From assembly GCA_905479975.1 (NCBI GenBank), contig CAJQOS010000033.1, positions 1 through 32,404 on the forward strand: DNA of 32,404 bases. Reading direction: 5' to 3'. The position numbers and the translations under genes were made by a program. Below, piece by piece: positions 6,866 to 16,612 of this stretch. The stretch is from an uncultured Puniceicoccaceae bacterium (GTDB lineage: Bacteria; Verrucomicrobiota; Verrucomicrobiia; Opitutales; Coraliomargaritaceae). Positions within the stretch are counted from its first letter, which is position 1, and each line of letters opens with the position of its first letter. The notes below the pieces were generated by a model that had not been told where the DNA came from, ran no database searches, and saw only the letters and a program-made list of their open reading frames with translations.

Positions 6866-6946
6866 TCGAAATAGACAACAGATTACTGTTCAATAATATC
6901 CATACACAGTCAGGAATCGCACTAACAGGCAAGTGTGATTTGAGGT
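6866..6946. promoter_or_regulatory. Divergent promoter region araC-type regulator / fucI
   Basis: 81 nt separate the two divergent start codons. A weak promoter facing fucI may be TAGACA (6872-6877), a 16-nt spacer and TAATAT (6894-6899). GAGG at 6942-6945 is the only purine-rich ribosome-binding candidate for fucI. Confidence 0.35.
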
Positions 6947-8743
6947 ATGATGCGTCTCATGAATAATTATCCATTCTCTTTTCCCAAAATCGGTATTCGC
7001 CCTACAATTGATGGACGCCTGGGAGGCGTGCGTGAGTCTCTTGAGGACATCACCATGAACATGGCCAAGCGTGTGGCTGCGCTCTACTCGAAGGAGCTGC
7101 GCAATCCAGATGGTAGCCCAGTCGAGTGCGTGATCGCAGATACCAACATCGGCGGCGTGCGCGAAGCGGCGGCTTGCGAGGAAAAATTCAAACGCGAAGG
7201 CGTGGGCCTCAGCCTGACTGTCACACCTTGCTGGTGCTACGGATCTGAGACCATGGACATGGATCCACACCGCCCGAAAGCGATCTGGGGCTTCAACGGC
7301 ACTGAGCGCCCTGGCGCTGTGTATCTGGCAGCAGCACTTGCAGGCCACACTCAAAAAGGCATTCCCGCCTTCGGTATTTATGGCAAGGACGTGCAAGAAG
7401 CAGGTGACGAAACGATACCGGAAGACGTCGTTGAGAAGCTTCTCAACTTCGCACGTGCGGGCCTCGCAGTCGGCTTCATGAAGGGTAAAGCCTATCTCTC
7501 CATGGGTGGCACTTCGATGGGCATCGCAGGTTCGGTCGTCGACTCCTCTTTCTGGGAGCGGACACTCGGCATGCGCGTTGAGACCATCGACATGTGCGAG
7601 TTCGCTGGCCGCATGAGCAAAGGCATCTACGACCAAGCTGAATTTGATAAAGCCCTCGAATGGGTGAAAGCAAACTGCCCAGAAGGTAAAGACTACAACA
7701 GCGAAGACACGCAACGCAGCCGCGAGCAGCTCGACTCCGAGTGGACTGATTCGGTCAAGATGGCACTGATCGCACGCGATTTGATGGTCGGCAACGACGA
7801 GCTCGCAAAGGTTGGCTACGGCGAACAAGCACAAGGCCACTACGCAATCGCTGCCGGTTTCCAAGGCCAACGCCAATGGACCGACCACTTCCCGAACGGC
7901 GACTTCATGGAAGCGATGCTCAACACATCCTTCGATTGGAACGGCAAGCGCCCTCCTTACATCGTTGCGACAGAGAACGATGCGCTCAACGGCGCGGGTA
8001 TGTTGTTTGGTCAGCTATTGACCAACAGCGCACAGATTTTCGCGGACCTTCGCACTTACTGGAGCCCAGACGCAGTGGCTCGTGTTGCGGACGGCTACCA
8101 GCTTGAAGGCAAAGGTGCCGACGGCCTGCTCCACTTGATCAACTCCGGCCCTGCTGCACTCGATGGCACAGGTGACCAGACAGACGCAGACGGCAACCCA
8201 ACGATGAAGCCCTTCTGGGAAATCACCGACGAGGAAGCTGCAGCGAGCCTGAAGAACACCACTTGGCACCCATCCATCACAGAATACTTCCCTGGTGGCG
8301 GCATGAGCACACGCTTCAAGACACAGGGCGGCATGAAGGCGACCATGATTCGCCTCAACCTCGCTGCGGGTCTCGGCCCTTGCCTACAGATCGCTGAAGG
8401 TTGGACAGTCGAACTTCCAGAGAACGTGCACGACGCACTGGACGAGCGCACTAATCCAAGCTGGCCGACCACATGGTTCGCACCACGCCTCACAGGCGAA
8501 GGCGCCTTCCGCTCGACCTATGAAGTGATGAATAACTGGGGCGCCAATCACTGTGTGATGACTGCCGGCCACGTCGGTAATCTCTACATTACACTGGCAG
8601 CGATGCTGCGCATCCCGGTCTACATGCACAATGTGGAAGAAGAGCGCGTGTTCCGCCCGAGTTCATGGCGCGCCTTTGGCACCGCCGACCTCGAAGGTGC
8701 GGACTTCCGCGCTTGCGAGTCCTACGGCCCGCTTTACACATAA
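6947..8743 (+). CDS. fucI: L-fucose isomerase
   Basis: About 598 residues, collinear with E. coli FucI over its length ([48 protein letters not shown]). It converts L-fucose to L-fuculose in the cytoplasm, the first step of fucose breakdown; family members also accept D-arabinose. The Mn-binding residues align as E343 (ATEND), D367 (FADLRTYW) and H535 (NWGANH), so it should be active. Three in-frame ATGs are close (6947, 6950, 6959). GAGG at 6942 lies too near 6947 and best serves 6950 or 6959, and E. coli FucI length favours 6959. With fucU downstream and the AraC regulator upstream it makes a small fucose locus. No fuculokinase, aldolase or permease is in the window. Confidence 0.96.
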   Translation: MMRLMNNYPFSFPKIGIRPTIDGRLGGVRESLEDITMNMAKRVAALYSKELRNPDGSPVECVIADTNIGGVREAAACEEKFKREGVGLSLTVTPCWCYGSETMDMDPHRPKAIWGFNGTERPGAVYLAAALAGHTQKGIPAFGIYGKDVQEAGDETIPEDVVEKLLNFARAGLAVGFMKGKAYLSMGGTSMGIAGSVVDSSFWERTLGMRVETIDMCEFAGRMSKGIYDQAEFDKALEWVKANCPEGKDYNSEDTQRSREQLDSEWTDSVKMALIARDLMVGNDELAKVGYGEQAQGHYAIAAGFQGQRQWTDHFPNGDFMEAMLNTSFDWNGKRPPYIVATENDALNGAGMLFGQLLTNSAQIFADLRTYWSPDAVARVADGYQLEGKGADGLLHLINSGPAALDGTGDQTDADGNPTMKPFWEITDEEAAASLKNTTWHPSITEYFPGGGMSTRFKTQGGMKATMIRLNLAAGLGPCLQIAEGWTVELPENVHDALDERTNPSWPTTWFAPRLTGEGAFRSTYEVMNNWGANHCVMTAGHVGNLYITLAAMLRIPVYMHNVEEERVFRPSSWRAFGTADLEGADFRACESYGPLYT

Positions 8744-8759
8744 GCGCTTTCCTCCAATC

Positions 8760-8795
8760 AACTCCCGTGTTGCGAAACAGCACGGGAGTTTTTTG
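8760..8795 (+). terminator. Rho-independent terminator after fucI
   Basis: ACTCCCGTG (8761-8769) pairs with CACGGGAGT (8781-8789) around an 11-nt loop, followed by a run of six T. It is a strong intrinsic terminator between fucI and fucU. Confidence 0.85.
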
Positions 8796-8848
8796 TATCT
8801 ACTCAGAATACCAAATCAAATCAGGTCTGAAACGAAAAGCACCACCTG

Positions 8849-8888
<40 letters not shown>

Positions 8889-8907
8889 CGCACAGCGCGT
8901 CACTTCC

Positions 8908-9345
8908 ATGCTCAAAGGAATCTCACCACTCATCTCCCCAGAACTGCTCGCCACGCTATCAATGATGGGCCACGGCGACGAAATCATCCTCGCGGATGCA
9001 CACTTCCCAGCGGATTCCTTTAACGGCAACGTCATCCGCGCGGATGGCCTAAAGATCCCTGACCTGCTGGAAGCGATCCTGCCATTGCTGGAGCTCGATG
9101 CCTACGTGCCCGACCCACTGGTAATGATGGCCGCCGTCGAAGGTGACACGCTCGACCCACAAGTGGAGAGCGACTACCGTGCTGCAATTGATAAGCACGC
9201 AGCGGAAGCGCCCGCCATTGGACGCATTGACCGCTTCGCATTCTATGACCGCGCCGAAGCGGCATTCGCTGTCGTGATGACTGGCGAGACAGCAAAATAC
9301 GGCAATATCCTGCTGAAGAAAGGCGTTACGCCGACTCAGGGATAG
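8908..9345 (+). CDS. fucU: L-fucose mutarotase (RbsD/FucU family)
   Basis: 145 residues from the ATG at 8908. The longer frame upstream would translate the TCACTC repeat and is rejected. The start [20 protein letters not shown] and the [34 protein letters not shown] and [11 protein letters not shown] blocks match E. coli FucU closely. It interconverts alpha and beta anomers of L-fucose and so supplies FucI with the right anomer; the conserved His of DAHFPA is catalytically important in the family. It is separated from fucI by a terminator and the hexamer repeat, so it may have its own promoter. No good Shine-Dalgarno is visible. Confidence 0.95.
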   Translation: MLKGISPLISPELLATLSMMGHGDEIILADAHFPADSFNGNVIRADGLKIPDLLEAILPLLELDAYVPDPLVMMAAVEGDTLDPQVESDYRAAIDKHAAEAPAIGRIDRFAFYDRAEAAFAVVMTGETAKYGNILLKKGVTPTQG

Positions 9346-9355
9346 TCGACTTTCT

Positions 9356-9934
9356 TTATTTCAAACGGCTAATCGCGCCGCCCTGCTTCATGGATTTAAT
9401 TTCGTTGCGCACGAACTGCCCTGCGACTTCATCGATTTTCTTCTCCTTCGCCTCCAAGCGAACTCGATTCCACCAGACCGCATCGGTTTGCCCATGCACG
9501 TAGAGCGCACTCTCCATGATGGCTACAAATGTGGTATCCCACTCGCCTTTACCAAATAAGTTCGAGAATACATTCGGATCCTCAGGTTTTGAACTCGTCT
9601 GTTCCTTCTGCACGCTCGTCGCCTGTGCGAAGAGAACCGCTAAGGTCGGATCGGCATCGAGAAACTTCGTAAAAGTCTCGGCATCCAAAGAAGTCACCTT
9701 GGGCATCACCGTAAACGACGGCACTGCCGCAATCCCCTCTTTCTTTAACGCTTCGACCATTTTATTCTCAAAAATGGCACGCAACTCAGGACTGTATGAC
9801 AGCACCGCAACCAGCACTTCATAATGCGGCTCGCCAGTCCACTTCGGATCCGACCCTGAATTGATGGGGGTCAATGAAGTGCTCTTGCAAGAAACAAGCA
9901 GCAGTAGCGAAAGTAGGCAGAATAATGATTTCAT
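9356..9934 (-). CDS. Putative lipoprotein, 192 aa
   Basis: I start it at the ATG at 9934, where a lipoprotein signal begins (MKSLFCLLSLLLLVSCKS, lipobox LVSC, lipidated Cys at 16). An upstream in-frame ATG at 9973 would add a non-signal extension. The mature part shows an alternating strand/helix pattern (HYEVLVAVLSYSPELRAIFENKMVEALKKEGI) reminiscent of small periplasmic lipoproteins that bind or assemble at the envelope. I do not recognise a named family. It lies 49 nt downstream of pckG on the same strand and could be read from its transcript. It ends 10 nt from the convergent fucU. Confidence 0.75.
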   Translation of the reverse strand: MKSLFCLLSLLLLVSCKSTSLTPINSGSDPKWTGEPHYEVLVAVLSYSPELRAIFENKMVEALKKEGIAAVPSFTVMPKVTSLDAETFTKFLDADPTLAVLFAQATSVQKEQTSSKPEDPNVFSNLFGKGEWDTTFVAIMESALYVHGQTDAVWWNRVRLEAKEKKIDEVAGQFVRNEIKSMKQGGAISRLK

Positions 9935-9983
9935 ACTGCCGCCGATCAAACGAACGTGCGGCGACCATGCCAAGGTATTTCGA

Positions 9984-11786
9984 TCACAACCGCGAGATCA
10001 GCAACTCACGCTCGAAGATCATTTCCTTCGGCAAGTGCTCGAAGAGCTTAAGAAAGAGCTCTTCGTGCTGCAGCGTCTGCATTTTCAAACGATCACGATC
10101 AATGTGCATCAGCTGATTGAAGTCCCCCTCGGTAAAGTTGAGCCCGCGCCAATCGAGATCCTGGTAGCGAGGCATCCAGCCGATCGGCGTTTCCTTACCA
10201 CCCGCACGACCAGTTGCCCGCTGAACAATCCAAAGTAGTGGGCGCATATTTTCACCAAAGCCCGGCCAGAGCCAGTTGCCCTCGTCGTCCTTACGGAACC
10301 AGTTCACGTTAAACACACGCGGTGTCTCTTTGAGACTACGCTGCAGCTTGATCCAGTGGCGGAAATAATCTCCCATGTGATACCCACAAAAAGGCAGCAT
10401 CGCCATCGGATCGCGGCGCAGTGAGCCCATCGTGCCTTCGGCGGCAGCCGTCATTTCCGAACCAGTGGTGGCTCCGAGATAAACACCATGCCCCCAGTTG
10501 AACGCCTGCGTGACCAACGGCACATCGCTCATGCGGCGACCACCAAAGATCATCGCGTGAATGCGCACACCTTCTGGCTTTTCCCAATCAGGATCGAGCA
10601 CTGGGCAATTCGCCGCAGGTGCGGTGAAGCGACTATTCGGATGTGAGGACGGTGTTTCGCTGTCCGGCGTCCAATCTTTGCCCTTCCAATCGATCAAATG
10701 CGCCGGAACTTCATCCGTCATCCCCTCCCACCAGACATCACCATCGTCGGTCAGCGCGACATTGGTAAAGATCGAGTCCTTTGCGCAGGAATCCATCGCA
10801 CTCGGGTTGGTCTGATACGACGTACCGGGAGCCACGCCGAAAAAGCCAGCTTCGGGGTTGATCGCATACAGGCAACCGTCGTCTCCGGGCTTAATCCATG
10901 CAATATCGTCGCCCACACACGTCACTTTGTAGCCCTCCATTTCTTTCGGAGGAATGACCATTGCGAAATTCGTCTTACCACAGGCACTCGGGAACGCGGC
11001 GGTCACGTAAGTCTTACGCCCATCCGGCTCTTCCACGCCAAGAATCAGCATGTGCTCGGCCATCCAGCCCTCATCGCGGGCTAAGGTCGAAGCGATACGT
11101 AGCGCCAGGCACTTTTTGCCCAGCAGGGCATTGCCACCATAACCGGAACCGTAAGAGACGATCGTGCGTTCTTCGGGAAAGTGCACGATATGCGTATCCT
11201 TCGGGTTACACGGCCACAGCACATCCGCAACGCCTTCATCCAGCGGGCAACCGACCGAGTGCAAGCACGGCACGAAAAAACCGTCTTTGCCCAGCACATC
11301 CAGCACCGGATCACCGATACGTGCCATAATGCGCATATTGACGACCACATACGGCGAGTCCGTGATTTCGACACCGATCTTCGAGATCGGCCCACCGACT
11401 GGCCCCATACTGAACGGAATGATATACATCGTGCGCCCATGCATGCAGCCCTTGAAGAGCTGCTTCATCTTACGGCGCATCTTGCGCGGCTCTTCCCAAT
11501 TATTCGTCGGCCCCGCGCCGTCCTTGTTCTGCGAACAAATAAAGGTCTTCGATTCCACCCGCGCCACATCATTTGGATCCGAGCGGAACAGATAACTATT
11601 CGGGCGTTTCTGCTCGTTGAGCTTCACGCACATCCCCTTTTCCACCATCGCGGCGAAAAGGCCATCCGCTTCGTTTTGCGAGCCATCACACCAGTGCACG
11701 GCAGCTGGCTCGCAAAGTGTTATCATTTTATCAGCCCACTTTAACAGGGCCTTATGTTCGGTCTTGGGGGTATCGTTATTAGACAT
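9984..11786 (-). CDS. pckG: Phosphoenolpyruvate carboxykinase (GTP)
   Basis: 600 residues starting at the ATG at 11786; the in-frame extension to 11885 adds unrelated hydrophobic residues. It is the GTP-dependent type by length and motifs: the kinase P-loop PSACGKTN (266-273) with the reactive Cys of this class, kinase-2 motif [11 protein letters not shown] (291-301), [20 protein letters not shown] (206-225), and [13 protein letters not shown] in the nucleotide region. It interconverts oxaloacetate and PEP, using GTP in the gluconeogenic direction. Together with the PPi-type phosphofructokinase at 30796 it suggests reversible, nucleotide-sparing central carbon flow. It is divergent from the topoisomerase gene (163 nt between starts). 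Confidence 0.96.
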   Translation of the reverse strand: MSNNDTPKTEHKALLKWADKMITLCEPAAVHWCDGSQNEADGLFAAMVEKGMCVKLNEQKRPNSYLFRSDPNDVARVESKTFICSQNKDGAGPTNNWEEPRKMRRKMKQLFKGCMHGRTMYIIPFSMGPVGGPISKIGVEITDSPYVVVNMRIMARIGDPVLDVLGKDGFFVPCLHSVGCPLDEGVADVLWPCNPKDTHIVHFPEERTIVSYGSGYGGNALLGKKCLALRIASTLARDEGWMAEHMLILGVEEPDGRKTYVTAAFPSACGKTNFAMVIPPKEMEGYKVTCVGDDIAWIKPGDDGCLYAINPEAGFFGVAPGTSYQTNPSAMDSCAKDSIFTNVALTDDGDVWWEGMTDEVPAHLIDWKGKDWTPDSETPSSHPNSRFTAPAANCPVLDPDWEKPEGVRIHAMIFGGRRMSDVPLVTQAFNWGHGVYLGATTGSEMTAAAEGTMGSLRRDPMAMLPFCGYHMGDYFRHWIKLQRSLKETPRVFNVNWFRKDDEGNWLWPGFGENMRPLLWIVQRATGRAGGKETPIGWMPRYQDLDWRGLNFTEGDFNQLMHIDRDRLKMQTLQHEELFLKLFEHLPKEMIFERELLISRL

Positions 11787-11949
11787 GCATAAACTGTAAC
11801 AAAAAGCGGGCATATGGTAAGCAAAAAACATCATTAATACGACAAAACTGCAATTCACTCTTGAACCAAACCCATCCGTCTCCATCTCTCAAATGACCAA
11901 TTGATCGAAGCTCAGCCCTTCGACCGACTCGACTTCCAGCTTTCCCAAG

Positions 11950-14076
11950 ATGCCTCGTAACAAAAAGCCCTCCGACGACGACAACCTAGAATTCCCGCTC
12001 GACACAGCTGCTGACGATAGCAGCACCGAGCCAGTGCTCGACGCGGAGAGCGGTACCGAGCTAGCAACCGACACCACAGAGGCCGAAGACGTTTTCGAGC
12101 AAAAGCCGCTCTCGGGCCACGTCGACGACATGTTTAGCGAGTGGTTCCTCGACTACGCCAGCTACGTCATCCTCGAACGCGCCGTGCCGCACGCCAACGA
12201 CGGCCTCAAGCCCGTGCAGCGCCGAATCCTGCACTCCATGCGCGAGCTTGAAGACGGTCGCTACAACAAGGTGGCCAACGTCATCGGCAACACGATGAAA
12301 TATCATCCGCACGGCGACGCCTCCATCGGCGACGCCATGGTGCAGCTCGGCCAGAAGGAGCTACTCATCGACATGCAAGGCAACTGGGGCAACACCCTGA
12401 CCGGCGACTCGGCCGCAGCCGCACGTTACATCGAAGCGCGCCTCTCGAAATTTGCCCTCGAAGTGGTCTTCAATCCGAAGACCACCAACTGGCTTTCCTC
12501 CTACGACGGACGTAACAAAGAGCCCGAGACGCAGCCGGTCAAATTCCCCCTCCTGCTGGCACAAGGCGCCGAAGGCATCGCAGTCGGCCTGTCCTGCAAG
12601 ATCCTGCCGCACAATTTCATCGAGCTCCTCGAAGGCTGTATTTCGTTTCTACGCAAAGAAACGCCCGAGATCGTGCCCGACTTTCCGACTGGCGGCATCG
12701 CCGACGTCTCGGAATACAACAACGGCAAACGCGGAGGCCGGGTGAAATGCCGCGCCCGCATCGAAGCGCGCAAGAAGAACCTGCTCGCCATTACCGAGCT
12801 ACCCTTCGGCAAGACCACCACTTCGCTGATCGACTCGATCATTTCCGCCAACGAAAAGAGCAAGATCAAGATCCAGCGCGTCGAGGACAACACCGCCGAC
12901 GTCGTCGAGATCCTCGTCTATCTACCCTCTGGCGTCGACGTGCAGACCGCCGAACAAGCACTCTATGCCTTTACCGATTGCGAAGTCTCGATCTCGACCA
13001 ACATCTGCGTGATCGAGAACGACCGACCGCATTTTTACTCCGCGCAAGACCTCCTCTATTTAGCCACCGAGAAAACCCGCGAGCTGCTCAAGATGGAGCT
13101 CGAAATCGAACTCGCCGAACTGGAAGAGAAGTGGCACTTCTCCTCACTGGAGAAGATTTTCATTGAGAAACGCATATACCGCCGCATTGAAGAAGAAGAA
13201 ACGTGGGAAGCCGTGATCGAAACAGTCGACGTCGGCCTCAAGCCTTACAAGAAACTCTTTAAGCGCGAAATCACACGCGACGACATCCTGCGCTTGTTGG
13301 AAATCAAAATTAAGCGTATTTCAAAGTTCGACGCCATCCGTGCCGACGAGCTGATCAAGGGCCTCGAAGAAAGAATCGAGGAAACACAACGCCATCTCAA
13401 GCAGCTCACCAAATACGCCATCCGCTGGTTCAAGGAGTTGATTAAAAACTACGGCAAAGGCCGCGAACGTAAGACCGAACTCGCCTCCTTCAAAAAGGTC
13501 TTGGCGCACGAAGTGGTCATCGCCAACGAGACGCTCTACGTCGATTACAAAGAAGGCTTCGCTGGCTATGGCATGAAGAAGGACGAATCCGTCTGCAAGT
13601 GCTCCACCATCGACGACATCATTTCGATCAACCAAGAAGGCAAGTTGATCGTCTCTAAGGTCAGCGAAAAAGCCTTCTTCGGTAAGAACATCCTGCACCT
13701 CAACGTGTTCAACCGCAACGAGCCCAACGCCATCAGCTACTGCATGGTCTATCGCGATGGCCGCACCGGCCCGACAATCGCGAAGCACTTCACTGTCGGC
13801 GGTGTCACACGTGACAAGGAATACGACCTCACCAAGGGCAAACCTGGCTCCCGCGTCTATTACATCTCCTGCTACTCCACTGAAATCGGCGAGCCCGACG
13901 CAGTGAAGGTCAACCTCAAGCCAGCCCCCCGCCTGCGTAAGACCGAAGAGGAAGTCCTCTTCCGCGATCTAGCAGTCCGCGGCCGCGGCACCGGAGGCAA
14001 CGTCGTCACAAAGAATCCCGTCCGCAACGTGGTTCGTATGACCAAAGCCGCCCGCGAAGAAGCTGAGAATCGGTAG
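11950..14076 (+). CDS. parC: DNA topoisomerase IV / gyrase subunit A-like protein
   Basis: 708 residues. After an acidic, disordered N-terminal extension of about 55 residues come the breakage-reunion domain start (FLDYASYVILERAVPHANDGLKPVQRRIL), YHPHGDASIGDAM (118-130) and the active-site Tyr160 in AAARYIEARL, which aligns with GyrA Tyr122. A tower/coiled-coil region follows (about 360-510), then a short, divergent C-terminal domain without clear GyrA boxes. The short C-terminus favours decatenase (ParC-like) over gyrase. The partner ATPase (ParE/GyrB-like) is not adjacent. The layout resembles the A-type subunits of Bacteroidetes and Verrucomicrobia. Which B subunit it pairs with cannot be told from this window. 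Confidence 0.88.
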   Translation: MPRNKKPSDDDNLEFPLDTAADDSSTEPVLDAESGTELATDTTEAEDVFEQKPLSGHVDDMFSEWFLDYASYVILERAVPHANDGLKPVQRRILHSMRELEDGRYNKVANVIGNTMKYHPHGDASIGDAMVQLGQKELLIDMQGNWGNTLTGDSAAAARYIEARLSKFALEVVFNPKTTNWLSSYDGRNKEPETQPVKFPLLLAQGAEGIAVGLSCKILPHNFIELLEGCISFLRKETPEIVPDFPTGGIADVSEYNNGKRGGRVKCRARIEARKKNLLAITELPFGKTTTSLIDSIISANEKSKIKIQRVEDNTADVVEILVYLPSGVDVQTAEQALYAFTDCEVSISTNICVIENDRPHFYSAQDLLYLATEKTRELLKMELEIELAELEEKWHFSSLEKIFIEKRIYRRIEEEETWEAVIETVDVGLKPYKKLFKREITRDDILRLLEIKIKRISKFDAIRADELIKGLEERIEETQRHLKQLTKYAIRWFKELIKNYGKGRERKTELASFKKVLAHEVVIANETLYVDYKEGFAGYGMKKDESVCKCSTIDDIISINQEGKLIVSKVSEKAFFGKNILHLNVFNRNEPNAISYCMVYRDGRTGPTIAKHFTVGGVTRDKEYDLTKGKPGSRVYYISCYSTEIGEPDAVKVNLKPAPRLRKTEEEVLFRDLAVRGRGTGGNVVTKNPVRNVVRMTKAAREEAENR

Positions 14077-14094
14077 GCATATAAGGAGTCCGGC

Positions 14095-14131
14095 CTGCCC
14101 CGTCAACAGGGCAGCGACCTCGCACACGAGG
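14095..14131 (+). terminator. Two small GC hairpins after parC
   Basis: CTGCCC/GGGCAG with an 8-nt loop is followed immediately by ACCTCG/CGAGGT with a 4-nt loop. Neither has a T-run, so an intrinsic terminator role is only possible. The remaining bases up to 14259 show no gene. Confidence 0.3.
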
Positions 14132-14259
14132 TGAATGGTTCATGAAAATGCGCGAGTCGGTAAAATTTCAACTTTCTAGCTACAAGATTGACCTTCCCCC
14201 ACCGAGCAACTTCGATAGGCACACACCCCACGCGGCACCCGAAATCGTTTACTGTTACC

Positions 14260-14964
14260 ATGAAAGTCTTCTCTCTCGCGCTCATCGCACTGTTCGGTCT
14301 ACTGCAGCAGGCCAGCACCCAGACACTCGAGACGACCACCAATACGATTGAGAGGGAGTTATCCACAGGTATCAGATCCTCCACAACGGGGAACCTGACT
14401 GATCGCCCATCGACAGATGCAGAGCCCTTTATCGAAGGCACGCTGGATCTACCCGTGATGCGTGACCAGCTCACCATCACTGAAAGTGCTCAAGACTTAT
14501 CAATTGTCGGCAAAGACATCGACGCCACTTACGGCAAAATGATGCAAGACTTCGCTGCCACACTCGAAAATTATGATGCAGGCGCAACAGATCGCAACGA
14601 GTCACGAAAACCCAACAAACTGCTAAGCATCTTGATTGGCTTCGCCGTCGAGACCATCATCACACTGATGGTTCTCAAAATCACCTTCCAGCTAGGTGAA
14701 CATCGCGCCCGATTACAGCAGATCCTGCCCATCAGCCTAGCAATCGCGACGGTGGGCGCGCTGCTCAACTTCATTGGCGACATCGGACTCTTTCATCCGA
14801 TTCAAATCGGCCTAAGCTTCTTCCTCTTACTCATGATGATACGGTTGACAACCGATGTGCATGAATGGGCAGCCGCACTTCAAGTGACGTTCGCCTCACG
14901 GCTCGCCTCCCTCGGCATGCTCTGGTTGACCTACACTGGCATGATGATGCTCTTCGGCCTCTAG
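14260..14964 (+). CDS. Hypothetical membrane protein with signal peptide
   Basis: 234 residues from the ATG at 14260, chosen because a signal peptide begins there (MKVFSLALIALFGLLQQASTQ). The mature N-terminal 110 residues are polar and probably periplasmic. The C-terminal half has four hydrophobic segments (LLSILIGFAVETIITLMVLK; ILPISLAIATVGALLNFIG; IQIGLSFFLLLMMIRL; LGMLWLTYTGMMMLFGL). I do not recognise a family. It converges on the rhomboid gene with 5 nt between stop codons and no evident terminator, so opposing transcripts should overlap. Confidence 0.7.
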   Translation: MKVFSLALIALFGLLQQASTQTLETTTNTIERELSTGIRSSTTGNLTDRPSTDAEPFIEGTLDLPVMRDQLTITESAQDLSIVGKDIDATYGKMMQDFAATLENYDAGATDRNESRKPNKLLSILIGFAVETIITLMVLKITFQLGEHRARLQQILPISLAIATVGALLNFIGDIGLFHPIQIGLSFFLLLMMIRLTTDVHEWAAALQVTFASRLASLGMLWLTYTGMMMLFGL

Positions 14965-14969
14965 GGGAT

Positions 14970-16403
14970 CTACTGTACTTCGCGGCAATCGCGCTCGCCC
15001 CCGCCGAGTCGCCAGAGCAACCAGGCGACGAAACCGACAAACGCGCCGCCGAGGTGTGCCCCGCCGGAGATACTACTGAGACCAGCAATCTGCTGCCCGG
15101 AGATCACGATCTGCAACAAGATCCAGAGAAAGAACAGCCAAATCGCATTCATCCGGAACCAGAAGGGCTTGATGAACCAAAACATCATCGAAAGCTTTGT
15201 CTTCGGAAAGCGCAGCGCATAAAATGCAATCACCCCTGAAATCCCTCCGCTAGCTCCCACACAGGGAATCACCGAACTCGGATCGAATAGGATATGCACA
15301 AAATCCCCAAACACTGCGGCGACCACGATCAATAAGAATAGCTCCAACCCGCCGAAGCACTTCTCCACATTATCACCAAACACCACGAGGAAATACAGAT
15401 TCCCCAGCAAATGCAGCGGCCCGACATGCAAGAAAAACGAGGTCAGCCAGGTCAGCCCGCTTAGACGCCCAAACTCTGCGGGGATCAGACCATAGGTCTT
15501 GATGAGGGACTCCAAGTCGAACATCGCCAGCGCACTCACGAGAAAGATACCAATCGCCAGCGTCCATGTGAGCAAAGGGCGTTCGCGATCATTGCGATGC
15601 CCTGCTGGTTGCGCATCTTCGACTGGCATACCAAACAGCGCCGGTATCCAATGCCAAAACTCGGTCGGCCCTTCGCCCCACCCCCTCGCAGGCGCAGACT
15701 CCGAATGCACGTGGCGGTGATGCTGCCAACCACGCCGACGCGTTGCCTCGGCCGCTGCATTTGGCGAGCGGCGATGTGCTTCAACAGGGCGTGCTTTAGA
15801 TTCACGTGCCTTTAAATCAGCCGATGAACTGCGCCGAATCGGTTCGGCGCGGGGCGCAAACTTTCGAGGCTCCCGGCGCGCTTGAGCCTTCGGCAGCACT
15901 GGCGGCGATGCACGCTCCCCCTCACGCTTCGACGAACGAACGGCCGCCGCCGCCTCTTTGACCTCAGCGCGTGGCGACGTCTTCAACGGCGGTGGCGAAT
16001 TGCGCGCGCGCCGTTTTTGAGTAATCCGCTCACGCACCTGCGCCTGTGGATCGGCGCTCGGCGCGAGCTTACGCACCGTCAGATTCGCCAAATCATGCCA
16101 CTCACCGCCATCCAGCCAGACCGACTGACAGTGTGTGCACACATCCACCTCACAGTGGCGTCCCGCCTGAGTCTCGACCGCCACTTCTTTCATTTGATTC
16201 GAACAGCCCGGGCAATGCTGCTTCAACGGCACATCCCCGCGACGCGCACGCTGCCACACAGAGTTCAACGCCTCACGTGGCACAAATTTACGCAGCAGCG
16301 ACATCGTCACCACACTCCCATCGCAAGCCTGACAGTGCCAGAAATTGCCAAACGAATTCTGGGCACGAGCGAGTTGAGACTTACACTGGGGACAATTTAG
16401 CAT
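14970..16403 (-). CDS. Rhomboid family intramembrane serine protease with N-terminal zinc ribbons
   Basis: 477 residues in three parts. Residues 1-110 hold two zinc-ribbon units: CPQC (4-7) with CQAC (24-27), and CPGC (64-67) with CTHC (89-92), the latter followed by a WLDGGEW signature typical of TFIIB-type ribbons. Residues about 110-245 are an Arg/Pro/Ala-rich, strongly basic linker. Residues about 275-470 are a rhomboid domain with six or so membrane segments, the HLLGNLYFL helix, the catalytic Ser385 in GASGG and His450 in GGAHLGG. Rhomboids cleave transmembrane substrates inside the bilayer. The ribbons may recruit a substrate or partner on the cytoplasmic side. Substrate unknown. Both catalytic residues are present. 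Confidence 0.9.
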   Translation of the reverse strand: MLNCPQCKSQLARAQNSFGNFWHCQACDGSVVTMSLLRKFVPREALNSVWQRARRGDVPLKQHCPGCSNQMKEVAVETQAGRHCEVDVCTHCQSVWLDGGEWHDLANLTVRKLAPSADPQAQVRERITQKRRARNSPPPLKTSPRAEVKEAAAAVRSSKREGERASPPVLPKAQARREPRKFAPRAEPIRRSSSADLKARESKARPVEAHRRSPNAAAEATRRRGWQHHRHVHSESAPARGWGEGPTEFWHWIPALFGMPVEDAQPAGHRNDRERPLLTWTLAIGIFLVSALAMFDLESLIKTYGLIPAEFGRLSGLTWLTSFFLHVGPLHLLGNLYFLVVFGDNVEKCFGGLELFLLIVVAAVFGDFVHILFDPSSVIPCVGASGGISGVIAFYALRFPKTKLSMMFWFIKPFWFRMNAIWLFFLWILLQIVISGQQIAGLSSISGGAHLGGAFVGFVAWLLWRLGGGERDCREVQ

Positions 16404-16612
16404 GTTTTAAAGAAGTTAGCATATATTTCTGATAGGAGAACCCAGAAGAATCAACCCGTAAGCGGTAAAAAATTACGCACTCTTAATAAGAAATACGCGG
16501 ATCTGTAAAAAAAACGTAAAGCACGGCGCTATATTTCCTAGATCATCCCGCTTCGCACCCTTTGCTTTGACTCCACGGCAGAGAGCATCATAGTCCTTTA
16601 AAAATCGAAATC

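Noticed and set aside
6890-7888. 332-codon open frame on the minus strand inside fucI
   Set aside because: It is the antisense shadow of a clear FucI reading frame with high third-position GC; its Cys/His/Ala-rich translation resembles no protein.
14188-14259. Longer start for the small membrane protein
   Set aside because: It adds 24 residues without pattern ahead of a clear signal peptide that begins at 14260.
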